From Paralichthys olivaceus (Eukaryota > Chordata > Actinopteri > Pleuronectiformes > Paralichthyidae), in assembly GCF_024713975.1 (NCBI RefSeq), contig NC_091099.1, forward strand, positions 11,823,501 through 11,887,500: a stretch of DNA of 64,000 nt, read 5' to 3'. The notes beneath the pieces were generated by a model, which was not told the origin of the DNA, did no database searches, and saw nothing but the letters and a program-made list of their open reading frames with translations. Each line of letters starts with the position of its first letter. Position 1 is the first letter of the stretch. This document shows positions 46,740 to 59,500 of this stretch, piece by piece. Made by a program: the position numbers and the translations under genes.

Positions 46740-46916
46740 GGTTTTCGGCCAATCCAATCACCGATGTTCCCTCGGAATGGACCAATCAGCGCGCGACATC
46801 GCACTCGCCTGGCCGCAGCCTGATTGGTCGGTTGGCCTTTTAGCGCAGGAAGTGCTTGGGTGTGTTTCCGAGGGGCGGGACTAAGACTGCAGCGACGAAC
46901 TTCCCTGAAGACACCG
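46740..46916 (+). promoter_or_regulatory. calu: Calumenin promoter and non-coding first exon
   Basis: A CpG-rich block has CCAAT at 46749, 46754 and 46782, an inverted CCAAT (ATTGG) at 46823-46827 and a GC box ggggcggga at 46872-46880. A donor ACACCG|GTGAGT ends a probable non-coding exon at 46916; the next exon begins near 48306 and carries the ATG. Several CCAAT boxes with a GC box and no TATA fit an NF-Y/Sp1 housekeeping promoter. The exact transcription start is not visible. Confidence 0.6.
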
Positions 46917-47420
46917 GTGAGTTGCCCTGCTTAATGTCGGCGTGAAACACAACAACAGACCGTAAGTGTGTCTTCTGTGGTCAGGCTGGAAACAGACACG
47001 ACAGGAGCAGGTCTGTAGCTGCCTGTTCGTCCTCTCGTCACGACTGAAACAGTAGCGGTATGCTAGGTTAGCTGCTGTGTTCGTGGCTAACCTTGGCTGT
47101 GGATTCTAACGGTGCTAGTTGCAGATAACTTTCGCTCTGGTGTGATTTATCTCGTTGTTAAGAAGATGGAGTTAAAGTCGGTGAACGTGTCACGGTAAAG
47201 CTGTAAATAAAACAGTGAACGTGACGGTAGCCAAACGCTTTTCTCCGTCTGATACGTAACTAAATATTTAATGACAGCAACGTTAATGTCTGTTATTCCG
47301 CTAAAAGCGTGGTTTCGTTGTTTGCTGCCAGGTTATTGGTGAATGTTTGAGAGAAGTGAGTAAATCCAGTTTGTGTACGTGTCATTGTTGGAGCAGTGAC
47401 TGCACTGGAAGAATTAGTTG

Positions 47421-47652
47421 TAGGGCTGGGCAATTAAACGAATAAATAATGATCACAATGTAATTTTCATTACATGTTCAATGTATATCAATGTATTGTG
47501 TCAGCACAGTGAAGAGATATAAAAGAAAAGTGTTAAACTCACTCAGGAGCCCAAATATCTCCTTTAACTTAATATTAACAATGATAACCAAATGATTATC
47601 GATATCGACTGATTTGTCTTGATAAAACTTTGACCATATAATCCAATCCTAA
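47421..47652. mobile_element. MITE-like relic in calumenin intron 1
   Basis: Begins tagggctgggcaattaaacg, has an internal ttatcgatatcgactgattt, and ends accatataatccaatccta, a weak inverse of the start. It belongs to the same family as the better-preserved copy at 59445-59767. It has no coding capacity and is degraded. Confidence 0.5.
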
Positions 47653-48327
47653 TGAACTGAATATTTTCCTATTAATTTACTATTTTTTTCATGTTTATTA
47701 GCTTCACCTATGTCAAACTAGTGAAGTCTGATCATAGTCATCATTATTTGTACAGCACCTTTCTTGGGTTTATTTTGAAGCTATAGTTTGTAGTGCTTTA
47801 AATTGTATTGTTTTGTACTGAGAGTTTTTTTTATCAGAGGTCAGATAATATATCTCAGTAAAATACAATACAATCCTTCAACAGTCTTTTAAAACGTCAA
47901 ATCAATGTCTCTGAAACAGCCCAAACATAACCTGAACATTACAACTTTTATGAAAGGAGGATTTGTTGCAGGGTTCTTGCATCACACTGTTTTAGCTGGT
48001 TGTACCTAACAAACTAACAACTGAGTGTAGTTTGTCATCTAGTTTGATGAGATGAGTTTATGTTAAAGTTTTGAGTGTTGCTGAGCTCCTGGTTGTTAAA
48101 AATGTGGGATGTCAGCTGCTACAAAGTGACAGAAGTGAATCAAATGAGGGCTTCAGTGGCCTGGAACAGATCAGCTTAGCACTTCACCTCTCATTGCGTC
48201 ATTGAGTATTTCCTTGCACTGTGACTCATACGCTTCTAAACTAGCATGTGGAAAGTTGAGTAGCTCCAGGTTAAAAGCATTTTTGTTTTATTACTTCTTG
48301 TCTAGAAGGTGTTTGGACACATACATG

Positions 48328-49203
48328 ATGGAGCTGCGGCCGCTTGTTATGTGCTTTGCTCTCTGCGTGGTTTACGCCACGAGCAAACCAACAGAGAAGA
48401 AAGACCGTGTTCATCACGATGATCCCCTCAGTAACCGAGAGCATGATGATGCCGAGAGCTTTGACTATGACCATGAAGCATTTCTGGGACAGGAGGAGGC
48501 CAAGACTTTCGACCAGCTCACACCAGAGGAGAGCAAGGAGAGGCTCGGGTAAGTACACATGTCAAATTAGTGGGCATGGCAATAAGATTTTTGCAGAATA
48601 CATGCATCATACTTTATGCATTCCTGTGGTAATGACCTAGTTTGACCTCAGGGAGCAGAAACGTTCATCTGAGATGACATCACTAGATGTTAGATACCAC
48701 ATAAACATTTTCCAAATGTCTCTGCAGCATGTTGGTTGAACGTATAGATGAGGATAAGGATGGCTATGTAACAGTTGAGGAGATGAAGAGATGGATCAAA
48801 CACGCTCAGAAGAGGTGGATCTATGATGATGTGGATCGACAGTGGAAGAGTCACGACCTCAACGGGGATGAAGTGGTGTCCTGGGACGAGTACAAGAACG
48901 CCACCTACGGATACATTCTGGGTATGGTTGCAGATATATTTTTATTTTGTATACTTGTATCCCAGCAGTATCACCTGCCTACTTTTCCAAACTTCCACAT
49001 GTTATTCAAAGCAGTGACCTTTGACTTGCAGATGACCCTGATCCCGATGATGGTTTCAGCTACAGGCAGATGATGGCTCGCGATGAGAGAAGATTTAAAA
49101 TGGCTGACCAAGACAATGACATGAAAGCCAACAAGGAGGAGTTCACAGCCTTCCTTCACCCTGAGGAGTATGACCACATGAAAGACATTGTAGTGCTGGT
49201 GAG

Positions 49204-49276
<73 letters not shown>

Positions 49277-50358
49277 TTAGATAATGACTTTAACATTGTA
49301 TCCTTTACATCCCTCTCACCGCCGGGTGTTCTTTTTCTTTTCTGTAGGAAACAATGGAAGACATCGATAAGAATGGAGATGGTTTAATTGATCTTGATGA
49401 GTACATCGGTGAGTTTACAGCTCAGTGTCTAATAACTATCATCAGTTTGTGAAACATGTTTCTAATGTTGTTATTGGTGACAAACCAAGATGGATAAAAA
49501 AAACACAAAGCTGATTTAGCGTATAGGTAAATATTTGAGGAAACAGTTTCAGTAACCCTCATGAAACATGCCTCTTTTGAAGAATGTTAGGCCTCTGCAA
49601 ACATTAAAGCACTTTTTAAAAAAGCCCCCATTTCTTACTCAGCATGCTCATCGCTTTTTTTGTCTTCTAGGTGACATGTACAACCAGGAGGGAGACTCTA
49701 CAGAACCAGAGTGGGTGAAGACAGAGAGGGAGCAGTTCACTGAATTTAGAGACAAAAATAAAGATGGGAAAATGGACAAGGAGGAGACCAGAGACTGGAT
49801 CCTGCCCAATGACTACGATCATGCTGAGGCCGAGGCCAAACATCTCGTCTACGAGTCGGATTCAGACAAGGTATGTAAAGTGAAAGCTTCAAATGATTTC
49901 ACACAACATAAATGCATGCTTCTCATAAATGTACTTCCTGTCTTATTCTGTGTGCTATTGGAAAGAAGGGGAATCGTAGATCTGACCACGCATTAATTTA
50001 TTAGTGCTCTTATGCAGGACAATATTAGATTTTGTGCTTTGTCAGAATTTATGTGGGCGGTTGTGGCCGAGGGGGAGAGAGGTCGCCCTCCAACCAGCTG
50101 GTTGCAAAAGTTGCTTTGGATAAAAGCGTCAGATAAATGACGTAAGGTTCAGTGACACAATTGCGAATCAGATCAATAAAATACCTAAAGCAACACATTA
50201 GGTACACTAATGCCTAACAAGGATTATCATGTTTGTTACTGTTTATCCGATAGGATGGCCTCCTGACTAAGGCAGAAATCGTGGAGAAGTACGACCTGTT
50301 CGTGGGCAGCCAGGCCACCGACTTTGGAGAAGCTCTGACTCGACATGATGAATTCTAA
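48328..50358 (+). CDS. calu: Calumenin, six-EF-hand calcium-binding protein of the secretory pathway
   Basis: A CREC-family protein of the ER and Golgi lumen that binds Ca2+ with low affinity and modulates SERCA/ryanodine-receptor function and gamma-carboxylation. Coding exons: 48328-48548, 48728-48921, 49032-49198, 49348-49408, 49671-49870, 50254-50358; 315 aa, equal to human CALU. A signal peptide ([17 protein letters not shown]) is followed by [16 protein letters not shown]-hand loops include [52 protein letters not shown] and [13 protein letters not shown]. The protein ends HDEF, the calumenin ER-retention signal. Of two tandem ATGs (48325 and 48328) the second has the better context (A at -3, G at +4) and aligns with the human start. 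The 149-bp intron 4 contains a long CA run. A SINE-like fragment sits in the last intron. Confidence 0.97.
49205..49272 (+). repeat. (CA)n microsatellite in calumenin intron 4
   Basis: A pure 68-bp CA tract starting six bases past the exon edge at 49198 and filling almost half of the 149-bp intron 49199-49347. Confidence 0.97.
50053..50150 (+). repeat. tRNA-derived SINE fragment
   Basis: The head gcggttgtggccgaggggga resembles a degraded tRNA-like promoter region. The tail ctttggataaaagcgtcaga followed by taaatgacgtaa is the familiar 3' end of a teleost SINE family. It lies in the last calumenin intron (49871-50253). Confidence 0.6.
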
Positions 50359-50716
50359 CATCCTCCACCTCCTAAGACTTTGTGTTCATTTTGTGTTTTC
50401 CACCTTACTCCTCCGACGGTAGATGGAGTGTTACGAACAAGATGAGTTTGCCTAATCCAACGCCACGGACAATAATTTATTCTACTTTTTTTTTTGTCAG
50501 GGAATGTGTCCCATTGTACACACTAACATTTTAATTAATGTGTACTGTTTGGCTAGGGTATTGTTATGCTTAGCTGTGTGTAACTTTGGGATGTATCACC
50601 GGCCTTTGCTCTGCTTCCACCAACTTTCCCTGTCTTGTCTAGGTTAGGCAAAAGAACAAACAGTGTTAGATGACACTTTATTTTGATTGAACTCATGTTT
50701 TTTTAAAAATGAAATA

Positions 50717-50753
<37 letters not shown>

Positions 50754-53578
50754 ACCCTCGACCGAATAACAAGTTTAGGTTTGCAGTATACACAATAGTT
50801 GGTCATTGCATTTTTCTGCAATGCACTGGACTGAGAAGAGTAAAGCTAAATTCTAGCCATCTGTCGAATTACGTCATCGAGCCCAGACTGAAAAAGACTA
50901 GTTGCTGATTCATTTGAACAATTTTTTTTATGTCTATTGATCATTTATTGCGTAGTATAGTATGTTTGGAACAAAGAGTAAATAATAAATTCCAGTGACA
51001 ATGAAGACAATTTGGACAAGTGCAATACAGTATCATCAGTGGAACCATGCTGTGTTTGCTGTACTTGTGGTCCCCTAAATGCAGCCATGTTGAGACGAGC
51101 AGTGGCCCCTCCTTTATGGCTGGTTGTGCTGTTGAAGGAATCAAGATGTTTTTAGGGACTGATGGATACTTTGTCGTTGAAGCTGCTTCCTTTCTCATCA
51201 CCTCAACGGTTTGTGTGTGTGTGGGTGAATCTGTGTGCGTACACATTATCCTGATGGCTGACTTCCTCTATGTTTCAAGTTTTGTTTGATTCAGCTGAAC
51301 TTACAAAGTGTTTCATATGTGTGCCAAGCAAAAATATCTTCATACCTTTTTTTTGTAAGATTTAAAATTTCTCTTCCCCTTCCTCCAAATACGTTTGTTA
51401 TGCTTATATTCTCACTTACCCTTCACCACCATTTATAACCACTGTTGATACTTTTTATCATATACTGTAATGTATATGACAAATGTTTTTTTACAGGCTC
51501 ATTGCAGCAACAAACATTTCACGAGTGACTTGACTGTAAATAAGTTGTTGGTCTGCAAACTGAGCACTCTAACGAGCAGGTCCACTTTTTGTGATTGAGA
51601 AGAAAGTCTCAATTAAAAAAAAAAATACAATTGGAACTTCTTGTCTGTTGTGTTCTTTTGACTTGATGTGCTAGTTTAGATTTTTCTGTACATAGTAATT
51701 GGTTTTACAAATGATATGGTATCATACTCTGCAGCCACGCTATTTTCTGTAGAGAGCAAGATATCCCAACCAAGTTTAAAAAAAAAAATAAAAAATCTGA
51801 AGTTTTAAGTCGTTAAGTTAAAATGTGTCTGTGTTGCATTCAAATCCCTTACAGCTATCTAACATTTTCCCCAGCTTTCTGCTTCTATAGGAAATGTGCC
51901 GTTTCCTGGTTTCCTTCAGGCAGTTGACCCGCTGAACCTCCGGTTGTTATTTCAGACTTGTTTCTTCTCACCATTCCTTTCAGGAAGGACACAATCACCC
52001 CACAAAAACATCTGCAAACACCCAAAAGTATCACAACTGAATACATATATAATGCATGTGGTCTATATCAACTGAAGCTTGGGGCTTTTTTACCATCCTA
52101 TATCTCGTTGTGTCTGTATGACGTGTTATCTTTGTTTTCACACCTAGATAAAGTGTGATGAGCATCCATGCAGCTCTCCCTTGTTAATCGTCCATTTAGA
52201 AGCTTCAGTCAAGCTGTCATCCTTGTTTTTTTCTTTCTTCTGTTGACTAATACAATTCATCAAGAATGTTAAAGTCGTCACTTTGTGTTTATGTTGTTTG
52301 TAAATGTGTAAAGGTGTTAGAAGAAGTCGCATAATCTGCAGGAGGTGAGAAGCTAATGTTGCATCATCAGACCTTCTGAAATGACAGATTGCACATCTAC
52401 TCTCGGTCACACTCTGCAGGTGTTTAATAATCACACATATTCACTTTGTTGATTCCCTCATCGTTTGCCTCCATCGGGTCATATCTTCACTTTGTCCAAA
52501 CTGACAAATGATTGCTAAATTATTGTTCCTGTCAGCCTGATAAGTGCTGATGTGGATATATTATGTCAGAATGATAACATGCAAACAAAGGTTAGCATCA
52601 AGATACATGGGACAGTTGTCACAGACTTCTGGACCCAGCTGTATCAGCTAATGCTCCTGAGTTCTATCTGAGTCACAGAGCTCACAGATGCTTTAAAACC
52701 TCCTTTTTCTACCAATAGGACTTTTTCTTAAACTTAATGAAACAAATTTGATTGGTATTCCTAAACAAAACCATCTTGAAGCTTAAAACCTAAACCACCT
52801 GGTTTAAAATGACATATCTACCCACTTGAATTACTTCTCCTGGTTCATTCAGTCAAACAACAACTTTCACATTCAAAGAAAAAAAATGGAGGCAGATTGT
52901 AGAGTAGGCATAATTAAGAAAATAACGATGAAGTACCCCATGTTTAAGTACTGAACATACAGATGTGCAGCTACTTACATGGTAACCCTAGAGCCACAGG
53001 GAGCAAAGAGCTGCTGGACGTTTCTCTGTCAAGGGTTACACGTGACTCCATGATGTCAAAGCAGGTGTTGTTCCTGTATACGGCTGAAGGAGTGTGTGGT
53101 CAGTCCACAGACTGTATATACAGTCTATGACTAAAGACAATATATAATGTATGTGTTAAATATTCTAACTGCAGAGATGTGCATTTCTCTGTGATTTTGT
53201 GTGGATTTACCCTGGGACCAAGAAGTCTTATTATTCATAAACAAAGAGAATAATATATTCATGGTGACTACATTGATGAATATGCTGTATTGTTGACAAC
53301 AATCAAAACGTATGTCAGTAAGTTTAATTTAAAATGTTTGCGTTTTAATCTGTGCCTTGTGCGTCATACCTGTCAGCTCTCCTAAATGTGTGATATGAAT
53401 GTAACACTTTTTAAATTCATCTACATTAATGTACGTTAAGTGGCTACAATCAGTACAGTGTGTGAACATATGCATGTGGTGCCTGTGCTGTCTTTACAGA
53501 AAGCTGTCCTCTTCCATGACTCAGCAGAATCAGACCTCTCTGTCGTTCTGTCCCGTCACACTCAATGTCTTAATAACA
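50359..53578. other. Calumenin 3' UTR and spacer to the convergent cdhr5-like gene
   Basis: The calumenin 3' UTR starts after the TAA at 50356-50358. A poly-T run of about 29 bases lies at 50720-50748. Candidate poly(A) signals are AATAAA near 50984 and ATTAAA near 51612, the latter preceding an A-rich run. From about 51,650 the DNA is AT-rich spacer without a recognisable exon. A short palindrome (agactgtatatacagtct) sits near 53107. If the last cdhr5 exon in this model is spliced onward, a further short cdhr5 exon could lie here, but I did not find one. Confidence 0.4.
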
Positions 53579-56500
53579 TCACTTACTAAAGGTGATAAAA
53601 ATAGGGTTACATCGAGCCATCACTCTCAGCAGCTCTTCTTCATCTGGCTCTAACTCATCCTCACTGTTCTTGTCTCCATCTTCATCTCCCAGAAAGCCAT
53701 CGTCATCCTCGCCCCCCACCCTGTGACGGTCCTGGGTGTTTCCTGAGTCCACTGAGGGCCTTCTGTCCTCAGATGGACTGCTGGCTTCTGCACCCGGCTG
53801 CTCTGGTTGGTCAACCTGGTCCAGCGATGTGGACGGTTGGTCTTCCTCTGGGCTTAGAGTCATGGATGTTTGCTGTGGCGTCACTGGAGGCGTCTCAAGA
53901 GGTGAAGTATCTACGTGGACCAGCTTGGCTTTGAAAGGTGCCTGCTCTGGGGTGAGTGGGGGTGTGCTTGTCTGCTTGGGGTGGGATGATGACAGTAAAG
54001 GTGAATATGGGGGCGTCTTCACGCGAGATTTGCGGAAGGGTTTGTCTATTTCTGCCGAAGCAATGCGGGTGTGACTGCATGGAGCGCTGGATTGAGAGGA
54101 GGGGCTTGTGACAAGGTCAATGGTGTCATCATTGGTGGTAGTTTGAGAGTCGGGACGGAAATAAGGTGTTGTGGGGCTCGGACTGCTGTTAGGAAGTGCT
54201 GCAGGAGGTTCCAGGGGTGTAGCAGGTGGTGAGTTAAGATTTTCTTTGGATGGCACAGCGTCTTGAGCCATGTGTGTAGGCCTCGAATCCACAGTGGCTG
54301 GCTGAAGGGTGGGTGAGCTAGGGGAGCCTTTGGTCGGTGAAGAAGCATTTTTATTGGAGATCACAGGGCTGCACACGTTCTCAGGGGGCATGAGGCCGCT
54401 GTTGGGTGCAGCAGTCACTCCAGGTGCAGCAGGTCCTCGGCAGTAGGGGAGATCTTGGCGGGTGTAGATCGCAGTTTTATCAGAGAAGCTGAAGGATGGA
54501 TTGCAGGTTCCATATTCTTCACTGTTGTTGGGAACTTCCTCCATGTTTGACATGGCACTGCGGTGACTCACCTGAAGATAAACCACCGTCTTTGAGTCAA
54601 TATTTGGAAAAAATGTTGTGAGACTCAATATAAGTAACCAAACAGTGACCATGCTAACACGATGATGTTTTACAGGTTTTACCGTGTTCACTGTCTTATT
54701 TTAAGGCTTTCGCTTATAAGGTCTTTCGTTTTTCAGATTTTCCTTCATAAACCAAAGTGTAAGCGCAAATGTAATGTCACTAACAAGAAAAAGTAAGATT
54801 TAGAATAGCACTCAGTAGAGCGCACACGTCTTCCAATCCTAGAAATAATTGTCTCTTCTTACAGTAGAAATATAAAGAAAAAAGGGAGTGGTCTAAATAA
54901 CCATTTATTTGTCGTAAAACATAAAACATCCTAAACATAGGAAAATCCAGATCTGCTCATTGTTTACTGTAATATTAACAAAAATGTAAATCCTGGATCT
55001 GTCCCTTAATTCATATCGGCTCCAATATGTAAGGAATTCTTCCCAGGATTATGCTCCATCCCTCTAGCAACACTGGCAGAAATCTGTTTTATAGTTTTTG
55101 CGTAACCCTGCTAACACACAATGAAAACCTAACCTCCTTGCCAGAGGTAATAACTGTATTGCAGAAAGGAGACTAGTGAATGATCTCAGTAGGATGTGTC
55201 GTGTAGAAGCCAGGCTTCCCAATAACTATTAAGGGGACGTATTAATGAAAGAAATGAATCAATCAATCAATAACCGAGTCAGTGTGTTACTCTCCCGATT
55301 ATGAGGTACCTTACATGTTCTAATCAAATAAAGTACATTTATAGAGAGACATCAATTCTACAGTAACTAATCATAGAATTAATGTTATATACAGTTGTAG
55401 TTTATGTAGGAATGAAATCGAAAATCAGGACAAGCTACAACAAGAGAAAATAAATAACTCACCAGATGGAACCACCGCAAGCTCTGTGAAAATACAAACA
55501 GTAGGTGATATCTGAGAACGTATTCACAAACAAACAGGCTGACTCTGAACGTAGACTAGAATCATACTTGTCCTCACCACATTGGGGTGTTTTCCCTGGG
55601 CCACACAGCCTCTCTCCAGTGGGTCCCTCTTTCCCCTTCGTTTCCTCTTCATCCACATCACCAGAGACAGAACACATCCACCCGTAGTCATGAACACCAG
55701 GCTCAGGAAGAATGCTTTGCCCACAGTACAGCCTGTCAGGCGGTCATCTCCCAGTGGACTGTGAGGAACTGAAGTGCACACAGCAGACGCACAGAGTTAA
55801 CGTCAGCAGGCTCCTCAGTAATGAGTGTGTTTGTCAGAGTGTGTGTCCTCACTTGATTGTCCTTCCATCAAAACCTCGATCACGACAGTAGTAAAGGTGG
55901 CATCACCTGACTCTTGGTCACTGGCTTTTACCTGGAAATAAGTGTGACTGTTTATCACATCATCTTCATTATGTTTTTATTTATTATAAGATTTTGATGA
56001 AAGACAAAGATGTTGTACAATCCAATGATCTGGCTTTGCTAAGAGGTGCAGTAATGTAGCCTATACATATCATTGTTTTACTTGCTGCACCCATGTTGCA
56101 CCGCTTTAAATATCAGCCTTGTTTTTGGTAAGTTTAGGACAAACAAAAATGCAGGGGAAACAAACTGAACACATGCATCTGATTACGTAATTTCTTGTTA
56201 CTGGTCTAAACCATGAGCACTCACCAATATATGGCCAATAATACGGCCTTTCAATCAAACACTTCATTACTTGTATGTTTTGTATGTTTGAGGCTCACCT
56301 CTAGTGTGTGTTTCTGTTTTGCTTTGAACTGGTTGGTCCTGGCGATCAGAATGCCCTCCTGTGTGAGCTGGTAGATGTCTGTGTGGTTGGATGTGTGACT
56401 GAAGGTGAAGCAGATCCTGGGGTTGAGACCCTGTCAGTTTGTGGAGAAAAGGGAGTGATGGTGGGCAACAGAAAACAAAACGAAAAACAAATACAGAGAC

Positions 56501-59500
56501 ACATCGTTCATGTAACCGTGCACATACCTGCTCAAAGTCCTGGTCTTTCACATGTAACGTCAGCACTTTGCCACCGTATGTGTTGACCAGAGAGGCAGCA
56601 CTCTTGCCCGCAGTTACAAAGCCGTGATATTCAGCCTCATCAAACACTGGATGAAAGTGGTTCACTGCCAGGATTTGGATCAATGCTGTGGCGACAGAGT
56701 ACTTCCTGGGGTCATCATCCTGGTATGCCTGGGTGAGAGGCACACAGAGAGAGCAGGGAGGATGGTTTTGGGAGTAAGAAAGAAATGTTAAACCTGTCAT
56801 CAACACAGAGCAGGTTAGTCTTACCAGGATCTGAAGATGCAGCATTGGAGTTGTGAGTCTGTCCGTCACCGCCTGAGTCAGTTTCATCTCCCCTGTCACT
56901 CTATCGATCAGGACACGGCCATCATCATTTCCTTAGCACACATGAAAGCACACGGCATATATTAATATGTATGTGTTTGTGTGTTCTTGTACAGCTATCT
57001 TTGTGAGGACCGGTTTTAGCATTTAACCTATGAAGTCAGGATATTTTTAGGAAAGTGAGGACATTTTGGCCGGTCCTCACTATGTGACCCCCCCTTTAAT
57101 GGACTGTTTGGGGGTTAAGACTTGGTTTGATTGGAGGAGTACCTGAGAGAATGGCATAAGTGAGTGGAGTGCTGAGGCCTCTGTCTCCATCCACTGCATA
57201 TATAGGACCAGGAGAGAAGTCCAGCACAATGTCCTGCAGCATAACACAAATCCAACAACACACAATACAAACCATAAATATTAAGACAGTAGCCTAGGTC
57301 GTCTGCAACTGAGATACAGATTTGGCAGAAACTGAACATGACAAATTTTCAGATGATCTCAGAGTTAGAACTTGCAATGACAATACCAGACTCAATACGA
57401 ATACTACAAATCAGGAGCGCATCACAAGTGTGGCAATACATTTTATAATTTCAGATATAATATAATCACGCCTATGGTTCCAGTCAAGATTGGGATTTTC
57501 CACCTCTGTCCTTAAAAACCGTTATAAATCCATTGTATTATCTATAGAAAAGCATCGTGATAAAGCTTTAAATTAGTTAAATAATATAGAAAACACAATC
57601 CAGGATGTTATAAGCACATCCTCCAGTATATAATACTCCTAACATTTGTGAGCTTCAGCTGCTGACCTCCTCCCCCTCCGTGACATTGACTGTGTACACA
57701 GGACTGGTGCAGATGTGATTGGTCTCATCTTGGAACAGCAGCGTGCAGGGCAGGAACTGTGGGTACTGGTCGTCTCCATCCAGGACGTTGATGGTGATGT
57801 TGGCGCTGGTGTTGAAGCGCTCAGCGGTGCTCATTTCCTGAGATAATGACAAGGCAAGTTGTCTTTGGAGAAATGGATGGATGCATGAACTGATGAATGG
57901 TTTGTCTTTTGTAGTAGTAATTGTCAGGAGCAGCGGGGAATGAAATCTGGACGATAGCAGTGTTAGAGGGAATGTGCAGAGCATACCGAGGCGTGGATGG
58001 TAACAGTAAGCACAGGTTTAGTCTCGTAGTCTAGAGGCTTGGACAGGATCACTTCTCCACTGTTTGGGAGATCAATCTTGAAGTAATCTGCATCAGGCTG
58101 CAGAAAACACACAGAAACAGTACTTCAGTGACACAGTGCACAGTATGTTTCTCTCTTGTGGTGGAGGTATGCACCGTTCTTAGTGCCATTCTTTGTAAGA
58201 GTGAAAAGAGTAAAACTCACTGATGTCTGGTCAATGGAGTAAATGATCTTGTCGTTATCTGCATCTGTGGCCAGGACAGTAAAGATCACAGTGTCCACCG
58301 CAGTCAGCTGGAAATCCCACAAACAGAAACACAGAATGGAAACAGTTTACACAGTAGTAGTGGCAGCTTAATTATTTCTGTTTTGTGCATGTACGCACTG
58401 ACTTGAGCACGTGTTTATCAAAGTGTCGTACCTCACTTATAATAAGAGAATAGGTGGTGTTTTCTGCAAACGCAGGCGAGTTATCATTCTCATTAACAAT
58501 CTCCACCATGACCCTGTACACACACTTCAACAACAGTGGATGAAAAAGATTCAGACATGTTTAAATGAAGGACGACACATGAAATCGTGAATAAGATGAT
58601 GTGACTAAGACTACCTGAAGTACTTCGTCCTCATTGCATAACAACTCAGCCATCAGGATGGGACCCTGGGCCTGAGAGACAAGAACAGACAGGGTATGAA
58701 AAGAGTAATTTTGATTAATATGATACAATGATTCAACACAAATTCTATGTACTAATACTTGACCCATTAAAATCATAATTACCAAAACAGTAAGAATAGG
58801 CTTGTGTCAAGGTAGTGACACAAAAACCCTCCAATTTTCTAATGTTCTACTCCATCAAGTCACTAGAATGAAAGTATTTTCAATTTATTTTCAAAAACTA
58901 AATAAAGGGCTTCAGGAATTTATTGTGCGCTCTCACATTTGTCTCCTCTTGAAATATCTCATTTTGTGCCTGTAGTTGCTAAACAAACTAAATGTCATAG
59001 TGTCAAGTGCATCTTTTATTTATTTATTTTTTATAATTTTATTTTTATTAAGGAGAAATATAGAAAGTCATCTCAGCACCATTACACACATACAGAGCTG
59101 AACAAAAAAATGTATTTGGACAATTATGCTAACATATTCTCCAAACCATTGCTCTCCTTTTTCTTTTACAATGTATAAAGTAGGAACATTTGAACAAAGG
59201 AAGTCACATTTTTTTCCATCAAGATTAATAAACTGGTACTTCAAGCCATGTACTAGAGGTACTTAAAGCAGTTCAGGTCTCCATGATCTTATGCATCTGA
59301 TCCATTTTGACCACCAACTCTTAAATTTCTCAGACTGGAATTTTAGAGCGAATGTCAGTCTTTCCATGATGTAGATTTCGTGAATAGTCCCTTGCCAGTC
59401 TTCCCAAGTGCATCTTTTAAACATAGATAAATGTAATATTATTGAGTTGGACTGGGCAATAAAACAATATCAATGATTATCGCTATATGATTTTCAGTAA

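Noticed and set aside
46740-46900. ER-stress response element (CCAAT-N9-CCACG) in the calumenin promoter
   Set aside because: Several CCAAT boxes exist, but none is followed by CCACG at the required nine-base spacing.
48971-49267. Minus-strand frame starting with Met-Cys-Val repeats over the calumenin intron
   Set aside because: It is the translation of the CA microsatellite plus antisense of calumenin exon 4.
50053-50106. Possible tRNA gene
   Set aside because: Only a degraded tRNA-like head, joined to a SINE tail; it cannot fold into a full cloverleaf.
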